From the NCBI GenBank assembly GCA_021018995.1, contig CM037585.1, forward strand, positions 117,698,331 to 117,762,330: a stretch of DNA of 64,000 bases. The letters run 5' to 3'. The position numbers and the translations under genes were made by a program. Below the pieces are notes generated by a model. That model saw nothing but the letters and a program-made list of their open reading frames with translations, did no database searches and was not told the origin of the DNA. The stretch is from Chloranthus sessilifolius (Eukaryota; Streptophyta; Magnoliopsida; Chloranthales; Chloranthaceae). Positions 12,841 to 25,025 of this stretch are shown piece by piece. Within the stretch, counting starts at the first letter, position 1; each line of letters begins with the position of its first letter.

Positions 12841-13290
12841 CAATTGTGTTGCCACGTACGTGGTTCTTCTTCCAAGTCTATCCCTTTGGCCTTGGTTGCG
12901 ACAATGGTTCGAGCCTATTCCTTGGCCTCTTGAACTTCTTCGGTAGGCTTGTATCTTAAACCGAATTTGATTTACTGTCTGTTTCATGCTCTAATCATGT
13001 CTCTTCTGCCTTGCAGGCGAGGACCCAAACCCTCCTTTTTTATGGCCCCATTTTTGGAGCATTGCTACTGCTGCAATCATTCCTCCTCAAGTTTTTGTGG
13101 CGAGCTTTTCGAGGGGCTTTAGGGCCACTGCCGATACATTGTATTGGAAGCTGTGGAGGTCTGTGTCTTCGGCTGTGTGTGACACATCCAACACTTTAAG
13201 ATTTTCTATGTTGTGTGCGACCCTTTGTCCTTCTTCTCGTCCCTCACCTAGGATGGCTATCACTTTCTCCTTGGATATAAACTTGAGCTT

Positions 13291-13755
13291 CTAATGTAAA
13301 GTTGAGGGTAATGCCCCGATTTTGTGCAGCCACAGGCGTCCCAACGGTAGATTAAATGTGAATTTGATATCCATGACTTGAAAAGGGATGGAGAAGGTAA
13401 TTGACCCAATGGTGAGCTCAAGGTCGACTTCTCCTATCACTTCTCTCCTTATATTAGCAAACTCTCGGGCTCCTATCTTGGCAGGTCGGAACATGGATGG
13501 ATCGATCCCTATCTTGGTTGCAGTTCTCAAAGGGCATATATTTAGGGTTGATCCGTTGTCTACCAACACCAATGGTATCATCAAATTTCCTGTTTCGATT
13601 GTAATATTGAGGGATCGGGAATGGTTGCCTCCTTCAACTGGAAGATCAACGTCGGAGATTGAAATGGGGCTAGGAGCCAATACTTGCCCAATCATTTGCC
13701 CCAACTCATCTGGGGAGACTTTATCGGAGACATGACCATCTTTCAGGGCTGCCAT
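13291..13755 (-). mobile_element. Aspartic protease remnant of the Tat/Ogre-like element
   Basis: A 154-codon minus-strand frame includes IPLVLVDNGSTLNICPL, where DNGS replaces the more usual D(T/S)G of retropepsins, a variant common in Tat/Ogre proteases. A downstream LPLGRLWLHKIGALPSTLH matches the family's conserved C-terminal region. It lies between gag and RT as expected. Confidence 0.8.
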
Positions 13756-15051
13756 TAAAACTTTGAAGTGTGACGGAGAATCATTAACAAGTCCCAGATG
13801 GTGATGTGAGTTGGCGTTCTTCTAAGCTGTGTTTCCAACGCGTATTCTCGGCTCATGCATTCCATGGGATGTACCGTTGTGGGTTCCCTTTTTTCCTCTG
13901 ATTGAGCCTGTACCAGCACCTCCGGCTGCTTGGAGATCCTTCCCAACCATGTAATAAACTCAAACGACCCTTCATTACTGCTGCCAGCAATGGCATCTGT
14001 TAGATTATAGTTGAGCGGGACCTGGTGGAGATCATACGTTGGTCCGAGGATCTGGAAAGGAGTGAACGAGGGTATCAAAGATGCCTGGATTGATGGCATG
14101 ACAAAGTTGGGCCAAATATGGTTGACTGGTGCTGGAGATGGGTGTACTGGTGGTAGTGCGACAACACTGGGCCAGCTATAGTTGATCGGTGCTAGAGGTG
14201 AAGGGGGATGGAACACTGGGGGTGAGGTAAAACTGGGCACTATGTAATTTGTGGGGGTTGGAGCCGAAAATGGATGGTATAGTGGGGGTGATGTAAAACT
14301 AGGTTGGACATGATTAACTGGAGCTGGTGCTGGAAAATACAGCCTCAATCTAGAGGTGCCGCTTGGGGTGTGGGATTGGGGAAATAGTTAGCTAAATTCA
14401 AAGGCTCAACTACTCCTATGATTTCATTCCCCTAGGTCAACTGCCTTGGTAAATCAAAACTTTCTCCTGTGCTGATGTATCCTAAGGGGTCGAACCCTTC
14501 CATATCTCCCTCTAGCATGTTAATGGTGGCCCTTGGGCCCATTCCTCCTTGCGCGTGCGGTGATAATGGTGCTTGGTGTATGTTGGTGTGCGGATTTTCT
14601 TGGGGAGGTACTGGAGGGATAATTTTCCTAGCCTCAATCAGGTCCTATTTTGTGTGCTTTAATGGATAGCAATGATCGGTTGGGTGACCCAGGCCTTGAT
14701 GGAAGTTGCAATGTATGTTGGGATCATAATTTCTCGGGAGAGGATTTGGTGGAGGGCCTGGTTGGAATGGAGTAACCAACCCTTTTTCAAATAGCAGGGG
14801 AAGCAACACACTCAAATATTGTCCCAACTGTGTGAATACTCGGTTAAGGCGGGCCCTTCTCTATCCGGAGGTCTGTTGTGCCCATGGGATGTTACCATGT
14901 CTCTGCACCTGATTTGCTTGTACTGGGGCTTGCTATACCGCCCCAAATTGAAATGGTGCCATGCTGGTGTTGGGTTGCGAGGTTGTTATTTCTTGGACCT
15001 CGACCCATGTTCTTCTCTCAGTTCTCTGTTCTGTAAATTTGCGGACCCGCT
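13756..15051 (-). mobile_element. C-terminal gag and nucleocapsid remnant
   Basis: Minus-strand frames include a zinc-knuckle-like IHCNFHQGLGHPTDHCYPLKH (14650-14715) of the CX2HX4HX4C type seen in Tat/Ogre gag, followed by a proline-rich linker with repeated NYIVPSFTSPP/NHVQPSFTSPP phrases (14080-14340). The segment is the direct continuation of gag at 17197 and beyond; a solo LTR separates the two. Confidence 0.7.
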
Positions 15052-17196
15052 TGTAGACACTCCCATTTTGCCCTCTCAGAATATATAAAGTCATTCGGTC
15101 AACCTTTGACCTTGCTCGTGACTTTTCGGAAAGGATTTACCTTCTCTGAAAGTTTCACAATCCTAATGTGGGAATCATGCACTGAAATAATAGTATATGG
15201 CTGAACATAGTCCTTGACCGCCAAAATCCCACGATTAAGCACAAGACCTGAAGCGCTTAATAGGATTGCACAGTCTAAAGTAAGTACGAAATTAGTCCTA
15301 ATGTGATTAGAACTAGGAAGCCCCGCTGAGCCAGTTAGTTGGTCACTCACTGAGTCGGTGACCGACTCAAAGAGAATAAGTGCCAGTTAACCGGCGCGCA
15401 ATTCAATTAAACGCCTGAAACAGGGCATGTAATTGACAATTAAGCGCACCCCATAGGGCGCATAATTAGAAAAAAAAACCTATAAATAAACTTTTTTACC
15501 TCGTCCCAAAAGGAGAGGACCACGAATCTAGTAATCAAATTTTCAAGCCCTCCGCATCTAGGCTTTGGATTTCGAGATTTCCTAAGCACCTAGGTAACTT
15601 CTTCCTCATCTTAATTCTTATTTCTAGTTCTAGTCTTTAGGTTATGACTTCTAGTTCTAAATTTTAGTCTCTAATCCCTAGTTTCAGATCTTAGGATATA
15701 ATTTGTAGTTTCTGATTCTCGATTTTTAGACCGTAATTCTCTTTAGAATCAGTCCTTGAATCTATTATTCAATTTTTTAAATCTTAATTTCATCATTATT
15801 TTAATTTTCAGTCCTAATATTAAAATTCTGATTCTAGATAACAGTTTTCTAGAACCAGTCTCTAATAATACGGTCTGAATTTCTGATTTCGATCCCGATT
15901 TCAGACCGTAAGGTTTTAGCTTTCAGTCTTAATCTTAATTTCTTATAATTTTTAGGCCGTAAATTCCAAGTCGTAGTTATAAATTTGTAGTTCTTAATTT
16001 TTAGCCTCTAAACCTAATTTATAAGCCAAAAAAATCATTAATCCTTTCAATCTCCAAAATATTACTTTATAATTTTGATTCAGTTTATTTCAAATCCAAC
16101 CATCCGATTTGCCCAAGGGAGCTTACGGAGGGTACTCGAGAATGAGGCCAATCCTCCTTAGCATAATGGGCCACGCTCTTTTTTTTCTTTTATTTAATTT
16201 TATTTTAATAAAACTAGCATGCTTATTTTAAATTAGAGTATCTATAGAATTGACATATTTAATTTAGTTAGAGATTTATTCGAATTAGTACAGTTCTAAT
16301 CAGTCTTAGTAGAATTAGAATAGTTGCATTCCTAGTACGATTAGGAGACTAATATCAATTAGACTTCTAGTAGGATTAGGAGACTTAATTTATTAGATTT
16401 CTAATAAGATTAAGATATTTAGATCAATTAGACTCCTAGTAAAAGTAGGAGACCCCTTTTTCTAATTAGACTTCTAGGAGGATTAAGAGACTAATATTAA
16501 TTAGACTTCTAGTAGGATTAGGAGACTTAATTAATTATATTTCTAATTAATATTAGGATATTTAGATCAATTAGACTTCGAGTAGGATTAGGAGACTTAA
16601 TTAATTAGATTCCTAGTAGGATTAGGATACTAAATCAATTCGACTTCTAATAGCATTAGGAGACCTTTTAAAATCACAGTAGAATTAAGACACCTAATCA
16701 CGGTAGAATTCTAACAAAGGTAAGACGCTCAAAAGTAATTAGATTCCTAACTAGTTGAATTTCTGATAGTATTAGAATATTTACACCAAGTAGACTTACA
16801 CTAGGATTAGGATACTAGAATATTAGATTAATTCACCACAACAGGTTCATGTATTTAGACTCATAGTAGAACTAGGAAACTTAAGCCAATTAGAATTAAA
16901 GCAATAGTAAGAAAATTAAACTATCTAAACTTCAAGGAGAGCTAGTGCTGCTGACGTTGGCAGACCAACGATTCAATAAAGAAGTAATCCACACCCGCTC
17001 CAAAGCGTGATCGCTGACATGTTGCAGTGTCGTTAAATATCTGCAGCTGGTGATCACAATAAACTAGGGACCTTCCTAGAAATCCCCCTTTATTTTCAGC
17101 ATTTAAAACACCGCATTACCAAAGTCCGCTTAGGATAGAATTGGACCACTGATTCCGGGGGACCAAAAGGAACCCAGAAAAAAGCGCGCACCAACA
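15052..17196 (+). mobile_element. Solo LTR nested in gag, TSD CCGCT
   Basis: A 2145-bp unit in the strand opposite to its host. It starts TGTAGACACT (15052), ends ACCAACA (17196), and is flanked by identical 5-bp repeats CCGCT at 15047-15051 and 17197-17201. The first few hundred bases resemble the Tat-type LTR at 1537. A TATA box (CCTATAAATAAAC) lies near 15479. A long array of ATTAGACTTCTAGTAGGATT-like units fills 16260-16870. No coding sequence is present, so it is a solo LTR left by recombination. Confidence 0.85.
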
Positions 17197-17201
17197 CCGC
17201 T

Positions 17202-18865
17202 GGCTACAGTTTTATTCAAGCGCCCCTCTCTTACCGCATCCTCACAGTGGTTAGCATTCCTTACTAAGTTGGCAAAACTAGCCTGCTATTGGTATACCAA
17301 AAAATTGGATATAATCGACAATGCGATTTTTGAGATCATATCAATCTATTCCTTATCTGGTATGTGGTTTCTCACCTGGACTGCTAGGGCCCTCCACCTT
17401 CCAAGATATTCATTAAACATATCTTTAGGTTTTTGTTTCAATCGGGTCAAATCAGACTTGTGCGGTTCAATATCGATATTATAAACATATTGTTCTTGAA
17501 ACAGGTGAGTGAGGTCTTTCCAAGTTTTTATTGTGGACGGCTCAAGAGAAGTGAACCATCTTAGTGCAAGACCAGTGAGGCTTTTTTGGAACACCTTCAT
17601 GAGAAGATGCTCATCTCCATCATACTGGCATATGTCTCCACAGTACGACTTTAAGTAGGCAATTAGGTTGTCGGTGTCATTATATTTATCAAATGAAGGC
17701 ACTTTGAATTTAGGTGGCAAAGAGACATAAATTTGAGAAATCGGTAGCGTGAATCTCGGTTCCTCCCATCTTCATTAGTTGTTTCTGAATTTTGTCCATC
17801 TGCTCTCTTTCCTCCTCATATTAATGACCCACATCAACAAATGGTGGAGGCATGAGATTGTCGAGCGGATTTTAAATAGGATGGGCAGGTGTTTGGTGAG
17901 ACCATTGTAAGTGTGGGAAGCTTTGATGATTGGTTTGTGGAGTAAGGGGATGGGTGAACTGTGGATTTTGGGCAGGTGCCTAGTGAGGCCATTGAGCTTG
18001 GTGGGAATTTTGAGGATTTTATTGGGGGGTAAGAGGATGTGTGAATTTGGGATGGTTGAAGGTTTGGGATGGGTTCCTATGTTGGGTCGGGTGTGAAGGA
18101 TATGGATGGGTAGGGTTCATGTCGGATTGATGGAGCAAATGAGAGGGGTTTGCTATTTGGGGAGAAATAGGGTGTGTTTGTTGGGTGTGGGTGTATGGAA
18201 AATTTGGGGAATGATGGAGGGTTCGAAAATGTGACCCTTGGGGTTGGACCTGAAGGGGCTTGTGGTTGGGCATGAGGCCTTTGGGGGCCACTTGGGTGAC
18301 TCCATGGTTGATGATGGGAGCCTTGGGTGGTGTGAATTATGGGGGATTGATTAGGGCTGACATCTTGGGTAAAGGAGGTGTGAAGATTTTGGAGGGTTTG
18401 TTATGGGTTTATTGATGTTTGGGGTGGATTGGGAAGGCTTTGGGAAACCTTCCACGCTATGAATGTGCTCATCATCTCTTTCATGATGGTCATAGGATTG
18501 GTTATGGGGGTGGATGTAGATGGTTCATTTGCATGGGGTGGAGGTAATGCTTGGGTTGATATAGGGGGGGAATTGGGCATGAATTGGGTGGATGTAGGGG
18601 GAACATGTGTATGTTGGGTTGAGGTAAGGGGAAAATTGGGCATGACTTGAGTGAATGTGGGGGGAAAATGGGTGTATTTTGGGTTGATGTGGGGGAAACA
18701 TGGGGTGTATGTTGGGTTGATGTGGAGGGAAAAATAGGTGCATCAAACGGTCCGGTGACGCTAAATGAGAGTTTGGTTGAGGGAGTGGAGATGAAAATCT
18801 CCTCCATTTCGGAATGTGGTGGGGGCATTTCGGTGGATGTTACCACCGGCCACACCATGGTTTGA
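17202..18865 (-). mobile_element. N-terminal gag remnant with Pro/Ser/Thr-rich repeats
   Basis: A minus-strand frame at 17346-17720 encodes a Ty3/gypsy gag core: PPKFKVPSFDKYNDTDN, LALRWFTSLEPSTIKTWKD and LFQEQYVYNID, typical of Tat/Ogre gag. Upstream, 17900-18860 encodes a low-complexity region of repeated STQHTP/PPTSTQ phrases, visible on the plus strand as a G-rich minisatellite with units of roughly 45-55 bases. The plus-strand ORFs here are its shadow. Confidence 0.75.
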
Positions 18866-20382
18866 AGGTGGGTGGGGTAGGGATTTCTTGGGTATGGCCC
18901 AAAAGTTTTTTTTCTTCTTCCCTTACGGGATGATGGCAGGTATGGTGAGGCCGTGGTTACGGCACCAAAAGCTCTTTGTGGATTTTGGATGATTTTGATT
19001 TTTTTGGTGATGATTTTTTTATTTTGATTTTTTTGATTGATTGATTTTTTTTGAATTTTTGAACAAACAACAACTTTGGATTTTTCCTCCTTTCCTCTTA
19101 TTTATTTATTTATTTTCGAGCCTTAGAACTCCCTTTTCGAATAATGTTAGCACCCCTAAAACTTCCTACGGCGGGACCCGGATGCCCCCTTAAGAATCAA
19201 AGAGAAAAAATCTCTTGATCTTTAAGGGCACAAATTTTCACGCGGTATCCCGACCTCTCGAAAGAGTCAATAAGAGGGTGACCCTTTTTGATCAGCGACA
19301 GCGTTTTGGAACCTTAGAATGTAGGTGTTGGGGATCTTAAAACTAATGAGTAGGGGGGGTTCGGGGAATTGTGAAAAAAGGCCCCATACTCGGATTGCCT
19401 AGCAAATAAGTTATGCACGCCTGAGCAAAAAAACCTATTTTTTAGCTGGGCATGCATATTATGCACGCCTATGTAAAAAACCTATTTTTTTGACTATGTG
19501 TACGTATTATGTACACTTGGCTTATATATATATTATTTATTTAATTTTTTTTTCTGGACAATAGATCCGAGTTGGTCTTTGGACTTGGCTTTTGGGGGTG
19601 ATGCCACCCGGGAATTCTTCTTTGCTTTATCGGGTTTTTCTTTCCGTTCCTAAAGGGATACAAGGTCATTTCGATGCTACCAACGCTCTTCCCTAAGGTG
19701 TTAGGCTTTCACAACAAGTTCGGTTATCCACCCGATATACCTCCGACGCGAGTGTCTTCTCAGATACTGGATAGGGTGGTTCTTTTCGAGATCATCACCA
19801 CTAGGGTTGCCGTTCTATTTGGAACCGGGTCGGGTGTATCGAAGCCTAATTTTTCCTCCCGTTTACAAGAGCTACCCGCGAAAATAGAATTATTATGTCC
19901 CTTAGTTCATTTTAGCATTCAATTTGAGGGAAGTTATGCTTAAGTAAAAAATGTGGGGCTTTCGCCACCGTTCGAATCAGGCTATGAGAGTCCTATGCCG
20001 CCACTACGGGCTGACGTCCATCGGTGGAATATGACAAGTAATAAGAAAAAGACAGGGCCAATCAAGTGAGTAGGTGGAAATCATAAAGTGCAGAAATACA
20101 AATGACAGAAAATTAAATCTAATTATCAAGTAACCCGGCAAACAACTAAGGTGGTAAATGACAGAATTTAAACGTAATTTATCAAGTAACCCACAAAATG
20201 GCTAAGGTGATAAATGATGAAATTGTAGGGGTAAGTAAAAATGCAAAATCGTAGGGGTGAGTAGCAAGCAAACACAAAAGGGTGTCAGTCAAATGACTAG
20301 GCCAAATAGAGTAAAAATATAGCAAAAAAAATGAAAAACACATGTAATGGGGTCAACTTCAAGTACAAGTTCTAAAAAATTA
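18866..20382 (-). mobile_element. Leader of the Tat/Ogre-like element
   Basis: Non-coding stretch between primer-binding site and gag, about 1.5 kb; long leaders are usual in this lineage. It holds repeated CATGCATATTATGCACGCC-like phrases (19400-19510), and the part at 19960-20380 matches the leader at 2991-3370. The plus-strand ORF at 19674-19943 has no recognisable similarity. Confidence 0.5.
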
Positions 20383-20402
20383 TCCCCAGTGGAGTTGTCA
20401 TC
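20383..20402 (-). promoter_or_regulatory. Primer-binding site of the Tat/Ogre-like element
   Basis: On the minus strand the bases after the LTR read GATGACAACTCCACTGGGGA, close to the TGGCGACTC-type site of Ogre/Tat elements, attributed to tRNA-Arg. The homologous site of the plus-strand copy is at 2973-2990. Confidence 0.6.
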
Positions 20403-21915
20403 TGTGCAACCATGAACTTTGAGGGTCCGTCGCGACGATGCACTCATTAAAAAAATGGAGTCGCCACCCTGAGCTTTTGGTATCTCAGGATACCCAAAAT
20501 CAAGATCGTGAATATCGTAGTAATAGATTTGACTCTGAATTACCGGTCAATGCCAAAGCCTCTTGAGTAAGGACTTCGGTTATCAATCAGGAAGGTGTTG
20601 GGCACTCGATCGACCCGCTCGTAAGCAGTCTCTACTATGGCCAAGAGTATAAAAATATATATAATTTGTGCGGCACTTCCCCTTGCTCGAAGGCACTCTT
20701 ATCCTATTTGAGTCCCCCGCAATCATCGAAATTTTGGCGACGTAATGAGTCAAATTTTAGGATAGAGGAAAAACAAAAGAAGGTAAAGGAATAGAGGGGA
20801 GAGCTGAAGCTCTGGGCCCTTGTAGCACCATTGTCAGATCATTGCGTCGATGCTAACTCCAGAGAGCTTCTGATAGGACAATGGGTTAGATAAGGGTTCT
20901 AACTTTTAAAGTTTGGAGGCTTGGAAGGTTAGGAATGAGGATATGAGAGCACTCTGCTATGGTTTCAAGGCTTGAGGATGATGGATTTAAAAGTATTAGG
21001 ATTTGGGAGTGATGGAAGCTAAAGGTTAAGGCTTAGGCAAAGAGGAATGGAAGGATATTTCTCTAGAGTTTTTGCTCTTGGAATTGTGAAAAAGGTGTTA
21101 AACAAGGGGGGGTTGGCTCTCTATTTATAGAGTTTGAGGTGGTTAGTGAGGGGTTTAAGTGCTAATGGGTTTAGAAATTAGGTAATGGGTCATCTAAAGT
21201 TTTTGAGTTTTTTAAGGGCTTGTAGATGTGTGAATTGGGTTTTAATGGTAGATGATAGGGTGAGGATTTAAGTGGCAAAAAGGTGATAAACAGAGCTAGT
21301 GGGGGTACTAGGGTCCGAAAGAAACCCACCTAAAACTTTGGGGTGGTTCACAAGTCAAACCAAGAAAATGAACTTCGGCCATTTTTGTCAAAAAATAGAG
21401 TTTTTAATGAAGGCGTGCATAGCATGCATGCCTATATTAAAAACCAGGTCCAAAGGGTTCTAGAAGTGACGACCCGTCGGGGGCCCAGCTTGGTTTCAAC
21501 CAATTTGGCTGGGTGTGCATAATATGCACGCCTGGCCATTTTCGGCCACAAATTGCTTGAGCGTGCACCTAGCCAAATTCATGTATTTTTTTTTGCAGTT
21601 TTCAATTCGTCATAACTTTTGATATACAACTCAAAATCAGACGAGTCTTGGCTCATTGGAAATCTGGTAACCTATACTTTCCAATGATATAGGTCTCAAC
21701 TCCTACATATGCCTATGTAAACTTTGACACTCCTCTTTTCATCCGCTACTCTAGTTGGTTCAAATCGGGTCCGGGAAGGATTTTATGAGTCTGGGAAGGT
21801 TCCTAAGGGTTTGGGTTAAGTTTTAAGGGTTCGAGAGGTGCTTTTGGAAGCTCGGGAGTACACTGCTCTCGAAGTATGATTCAGTCGAGCCTTGGGCCAA
21901 ATTTGGATGTCTACA
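20403..21915 (-). mobile_element. 5' LTR of the Tat/Ogre-like element
   Basis: 1513 bp, TGTAGACATC at 21915 to TTGCACA at 20403 on the minus strand. Its TATA box reads CTCTATAAATAGAG around 21118. Palindrome-like GTGCATAATATGCAC boxes lie at 21410-21560. At 21600-21730 it carries a module (CGTCATAACTTTTGATATAC) also found in family Z LTRs. GGTAC follows it at 21916-21920. Confidence 0.8.
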
Positions 21916-21920
21916 GGTAC

Positions 21921-22420
21921 CTAATTACATTTAGTCTAAATTTTTTTAGGCAAAACGAGGTACAACCTCATCATACTATCATATGATATAATTCTCATGC
22001 AGATGGATAGAGTATAATCACATATATTCTTAATAGCACATGCATATCAATATGTATGACATTATAAATCAATAATAATAGGAATTAATAAATCCTGGAT
22101 GGACAAATCCTACTGAAACCGTGCAATCAAACTCCATCAAGTGGATATGAACATCACAGTTCTAAGACTGGACATGATAACTTTCAACTTTTTCAAGCTC
22201 CCACTACTCTAAACATTCTTAAGAAAGATCAATAATTGTAATATAAGAATAATTTAATCATAAATCCAGTAACTATTCGTACAAGGTAAACATATTATGT
22301 CCGTCAAAGTCTATATCAATCAACCAACTTTAAGGATCCTATGAAATTTAATAACGAAAAGAGGTCTGATTCTTAGTTTGAGAGCTTTTTTCAATTTAGA
22401 TGTTCCGTCTTTTATCCATG
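21921..22420. other. Unassigned AT-rich sequence
   Basis: Sequence to the right of the Tat-type insertion. I see no gene, RNA or repeat match within the window. Confidence 0.4.
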
Positions 22421-22545
22421 GTATAAAAAATCGGCGGATACCAATACGTGTCGATTTCTCGGCAAATCGATACATATCGGCGCCAATACGTATCGGTTTC
22501 TTAGCAAATCGATACATATTGGCACTGATACGTTTCAGGTAGCGC
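22421..22545. repeat. Short cluster of CGATACGTATCGG-like motifs
   Basis: Repeated CAATACGTATCGG / AATCGATACATATCGGC phrases. A similar cluster in the other orientation lies at 24943-25025. The pair may be the remains of the two ends of one older element later filled by the LTR at 22632 and the MITE at 24379. Confidence 0.45.
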
Positions 22546-22631
22546 CTTTGGGGTTTAAGGTCTTCGCGGTGCTACTTTTTTATTTTGTTTTAGCTGCTTT
22601 ATTAGAGCTGGCATAGAGCAGTAGAGGCAAC

Positions 22632-24180
22632 TGATCATTCACATAATTTACCATTTTATCACCCTTAACTTAGTGATGCTAGGACTTAGTTTATTGTTAA
22701 TAAGCTACTGATGTGCAGATATTTAATATAAGCAGTAAAAGAGAGCTCTAATGATAATCTTTGTTAAAAGGAACTCAAAAAGCAGTAAGAATGGCAATAG
22801 ATTGAAAGACAAAAGTTCAACCTACTAAAAAAAATGAAAAATTATTATTTACGATTTTTCAAGAGTGAGAGACTATGAAAGCCAAAGAATCGTTGTTTAC
22901 AATTCTTCAGAAGAAGTCGCTCAAGGAAAAGAAGAAATCACGATTTTCCAGAGAATCGCCTGCCAAGTCTATTGAAGCTAAAAGAAGAAAAAGACAAAAG
23001 AAGCTGAAAAATCATCTTTTACGATTTTCCTCTATGAACCATACTGAAAGTGAAGAATTGTGATTTACGCTTTTCCATCAGAGAAGAAGTAGATAATCGT
23101 TATTAATGATTTAACAGAAGGCTTGTTTCACAGCTGTTGATCACGTGAGAATCATAACCGCTATGTACAGAATTAAAAGATCTACTAATCACAGATCTGA
23201 GAAGATTAATGAAGATCACTAAAAGAACTCTGCTGCTAAATAAAGAACATTCTAGAGGCATATCAACCGATCAAGCTAAAGAAAGAAGGAAAAGATAAAA
23301 TTATAATTAGAGTTATATTAGGAAACTTTTATTTCTTTTATTAGAATTAGAACTTTGTAAACTGACTCTTTATGATCTATAAATAAGAGAGCCTGGTATA
23401 GGAATAATCATCGAAGAAATTCAGCATCAATTGACGCCTGAGGTTGGATTTTCTTCCAATCAAAGTAGTGTATCATAGTTAGAATAGTTTAGATATTAAA
23501 AGTTTCTCAAGAGCAATTAACGACTGTAATTGAGTGCTGAAGATTAGTGTAGATATCTCTAATTTCTCAGAAGGAATTGATGACTCCGGTTGAGGCGTGA
23601 AGGATATATTTTTACTTTGCTTTCTAGTATAGAATTTATATGCTTTGTAAACATCTTCAAGTTTTGATTTGAATTAACGACTCAGGTTGAAATTTGCAGA
23701 TTAGTGTAACGATTTGTTTAATTTTCCATCTTCAGTTTTCTAAAGTTTGATTGACGCCCAAATTTTAGAAAGTTGCTGATTAGATTAAATCTGTATTGAT
23801 AGAATTTTAGTATTGATTGACGCCCAATGCTAGGAAACTAGAGATTTAGTGTAACAGTACTGTTTAATTTTATAAATATCCGATAGCTGAAGATTGGGAT
23901 TGACGACCTCAATCTGAAGAAGGGGGATTGAGATTTATTTTATGCACTTTAGTTTAAAAACTCATTCTTTTATTCATATTTTTTCAGTAGATTAGATCTT
24001 AAAGATAAATAGAAGTTTTTAATATAAGAATTTAAGAGATATAAGTTAGAAATAAAGAGATAAATAAACTTCCTCGTGGGAACGATCCTATGCTAGTACC
24101 ATAATTTCCATTGTGCGCTTGCAATAGGTTAAGATTTGAATTTGAAATTAATTAGATATACACAATAAAAAATCCGATCA
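22632..24180 (+). mobile_element. Solo LTR, family A, near-perfect TSD
   Basis: 1549 bp from TGATCATTCACAT (22632) to AATCCGATCA (24180). Flanks are GCAAC (22627-22631) and ACAAC (24181-24185), one mismatch. It shares its first 760 bases with the LTR at 7524. Features in order: five or six AATCGT..TTACGATT near-palindromes (22838-23120), TATA box CTATAAATAAGAGAGC (near 23381), about seven copies of an ATTGACG(C/A)C-type motif (23430-23905), and a terminal block CCTCGTGGGAACGATCC with GTGCGCTTGC. No coding sequence. Confidence 0.8.
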
Positions 24181-24378
24181 ACAACAATCCCCAGTCCCCA
24201 CTCCCCCAGGCACTTTATTGCAAGTTTGCAACAACCCCACTCCCCAGGCACTTCATTAAAGCAAGTCAAGCAACAGTCCCTAGTCCCCAGTCCCGAGGCA
24301 GCCAAACACTTTATTGCGCTAGTCACTTTATTGAAGCGACAGACCCAAAAGGGAACCTCTTTTAGAGCCCACCTAGTC

Positions 24379-24745
24379 ACTGAAAGCGCCCACTCCTAGA
24401 CCCCTTGAAAATCATTGATTTCATCGAATCATATGATGGACTGATCTTCCACGAAATAGATCTTAAGATCATGACTCACCTATCAGACGACCAACTTCCG
24501 ATTCCATGTGTCACAGATTCGCAAAATATGACCCATAAATCATACGGCACACATCACGCTCAAAATTGATGTTAAGGCTATTTTTTGGAAATCTGTGATA
24601 CATAGAATTAAAAACTAACTGTCTGATTTGTACACCATGATCTCAAGATCTATTCTGTGAAACATAAGGGTGAAACACGACTTCCATCATTTGATCTGAC
24701 ACATTCAACAATTTTCAGGGGCTCTGGGACGTGGGCGCTTTCAGT
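24379..24745. mobile_element. Hairpin (foldback) MITE
   Basis: The two ends are inverted repeats: ACTGAAAGCGCCCAC at 24379 and its complement ending at 24745. Pairing continues inward through GATCTTAAGATCATG / GATCTCAAGATC to near the centre, so almost all 367 bases can form one hairpin. No coding capacity. No clear target duplication. It shares inner motifs with the MITEs at 30121-31021 and 31604-32011. Confidence 0.75.
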
Positions 24746-24942
24746 AAACAGATGCACGGGAACAGAGGTACTCTCAAATTTTTCTCTACCTACGGATGTG
24801 GATGTGGTGACATGGCATAAAATAGTAAAAGTAGTCAAAATTGCCCTACTCCTACACGTCACACCTTCATCGGGGAGCAAAGCTGATTTCACGTGCAACG
24901 AAACAAACTGATAGTTTTCAATTTGAATTTATTTTCAAAAAA

Positions 24943-25025
24943 ATAGTCGGATCGGCCGTATTGGCCGATACTGATAGGTATCGGTCATCAGGAAAACGAT
25001 ACCCGATTCCAATTCCCGATTTAAT
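24943..25025. repeat. Second cluster of GATACC/GGTATCGG motifs
   Basis: Contains CGTATTGGCCGATACTGATA and GGTATCGGTCATC followed by CGATACCCGATT. Likely the partner of the cluster at 22421-22545 in inverted orientation. Confidence 0.4.

Larger units (their letters stand above)
1450..21915 (-). mobile_element. Nested Tat/Ogre-like Ty3/gypsy retrotransposon fossil
   Basis: Minus-strand element. From right to left: 5' LTR 20403-21915, primer-binding site, long leader, gag (18865-13756, interrupted by a solo LTR), protease, RT and RNase H, integrase, and an 87-base remnant of the 3' LTR at 1450-1536. The 5-bp flanks are identical (GGTAC at 1445-1449 and 21916-21920). About 9 kb of its 20.5 kb span is later insertion. 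Gag and pol resemble the Tat/Ogre lineage (DNGSTLN protease motif, Arg-type primer site). The two LTR pieces differ at about 14 of 87 bases by eye, nearly all transitions, so it is old. It has many breaks and is certainly dead. Confidence 0.75.

Noticed and set aside
13388-13735. 115-codon plus-strand ORF
   Set aside because: Shadow of the protease frame on the opposite strand.
16260-16870. Repeat array considered as CRISPR or centromeric satellite
   Set aside because: Units are degenerate, AT-rich and lie inside a plant LTR; no constant repeat with unique spacers and no long tandem array.
18429-18865. Gly/Val-rich plus-strand ORFs
   Set aside because: Antisense reading of the proline-rich minisatellite in gag.
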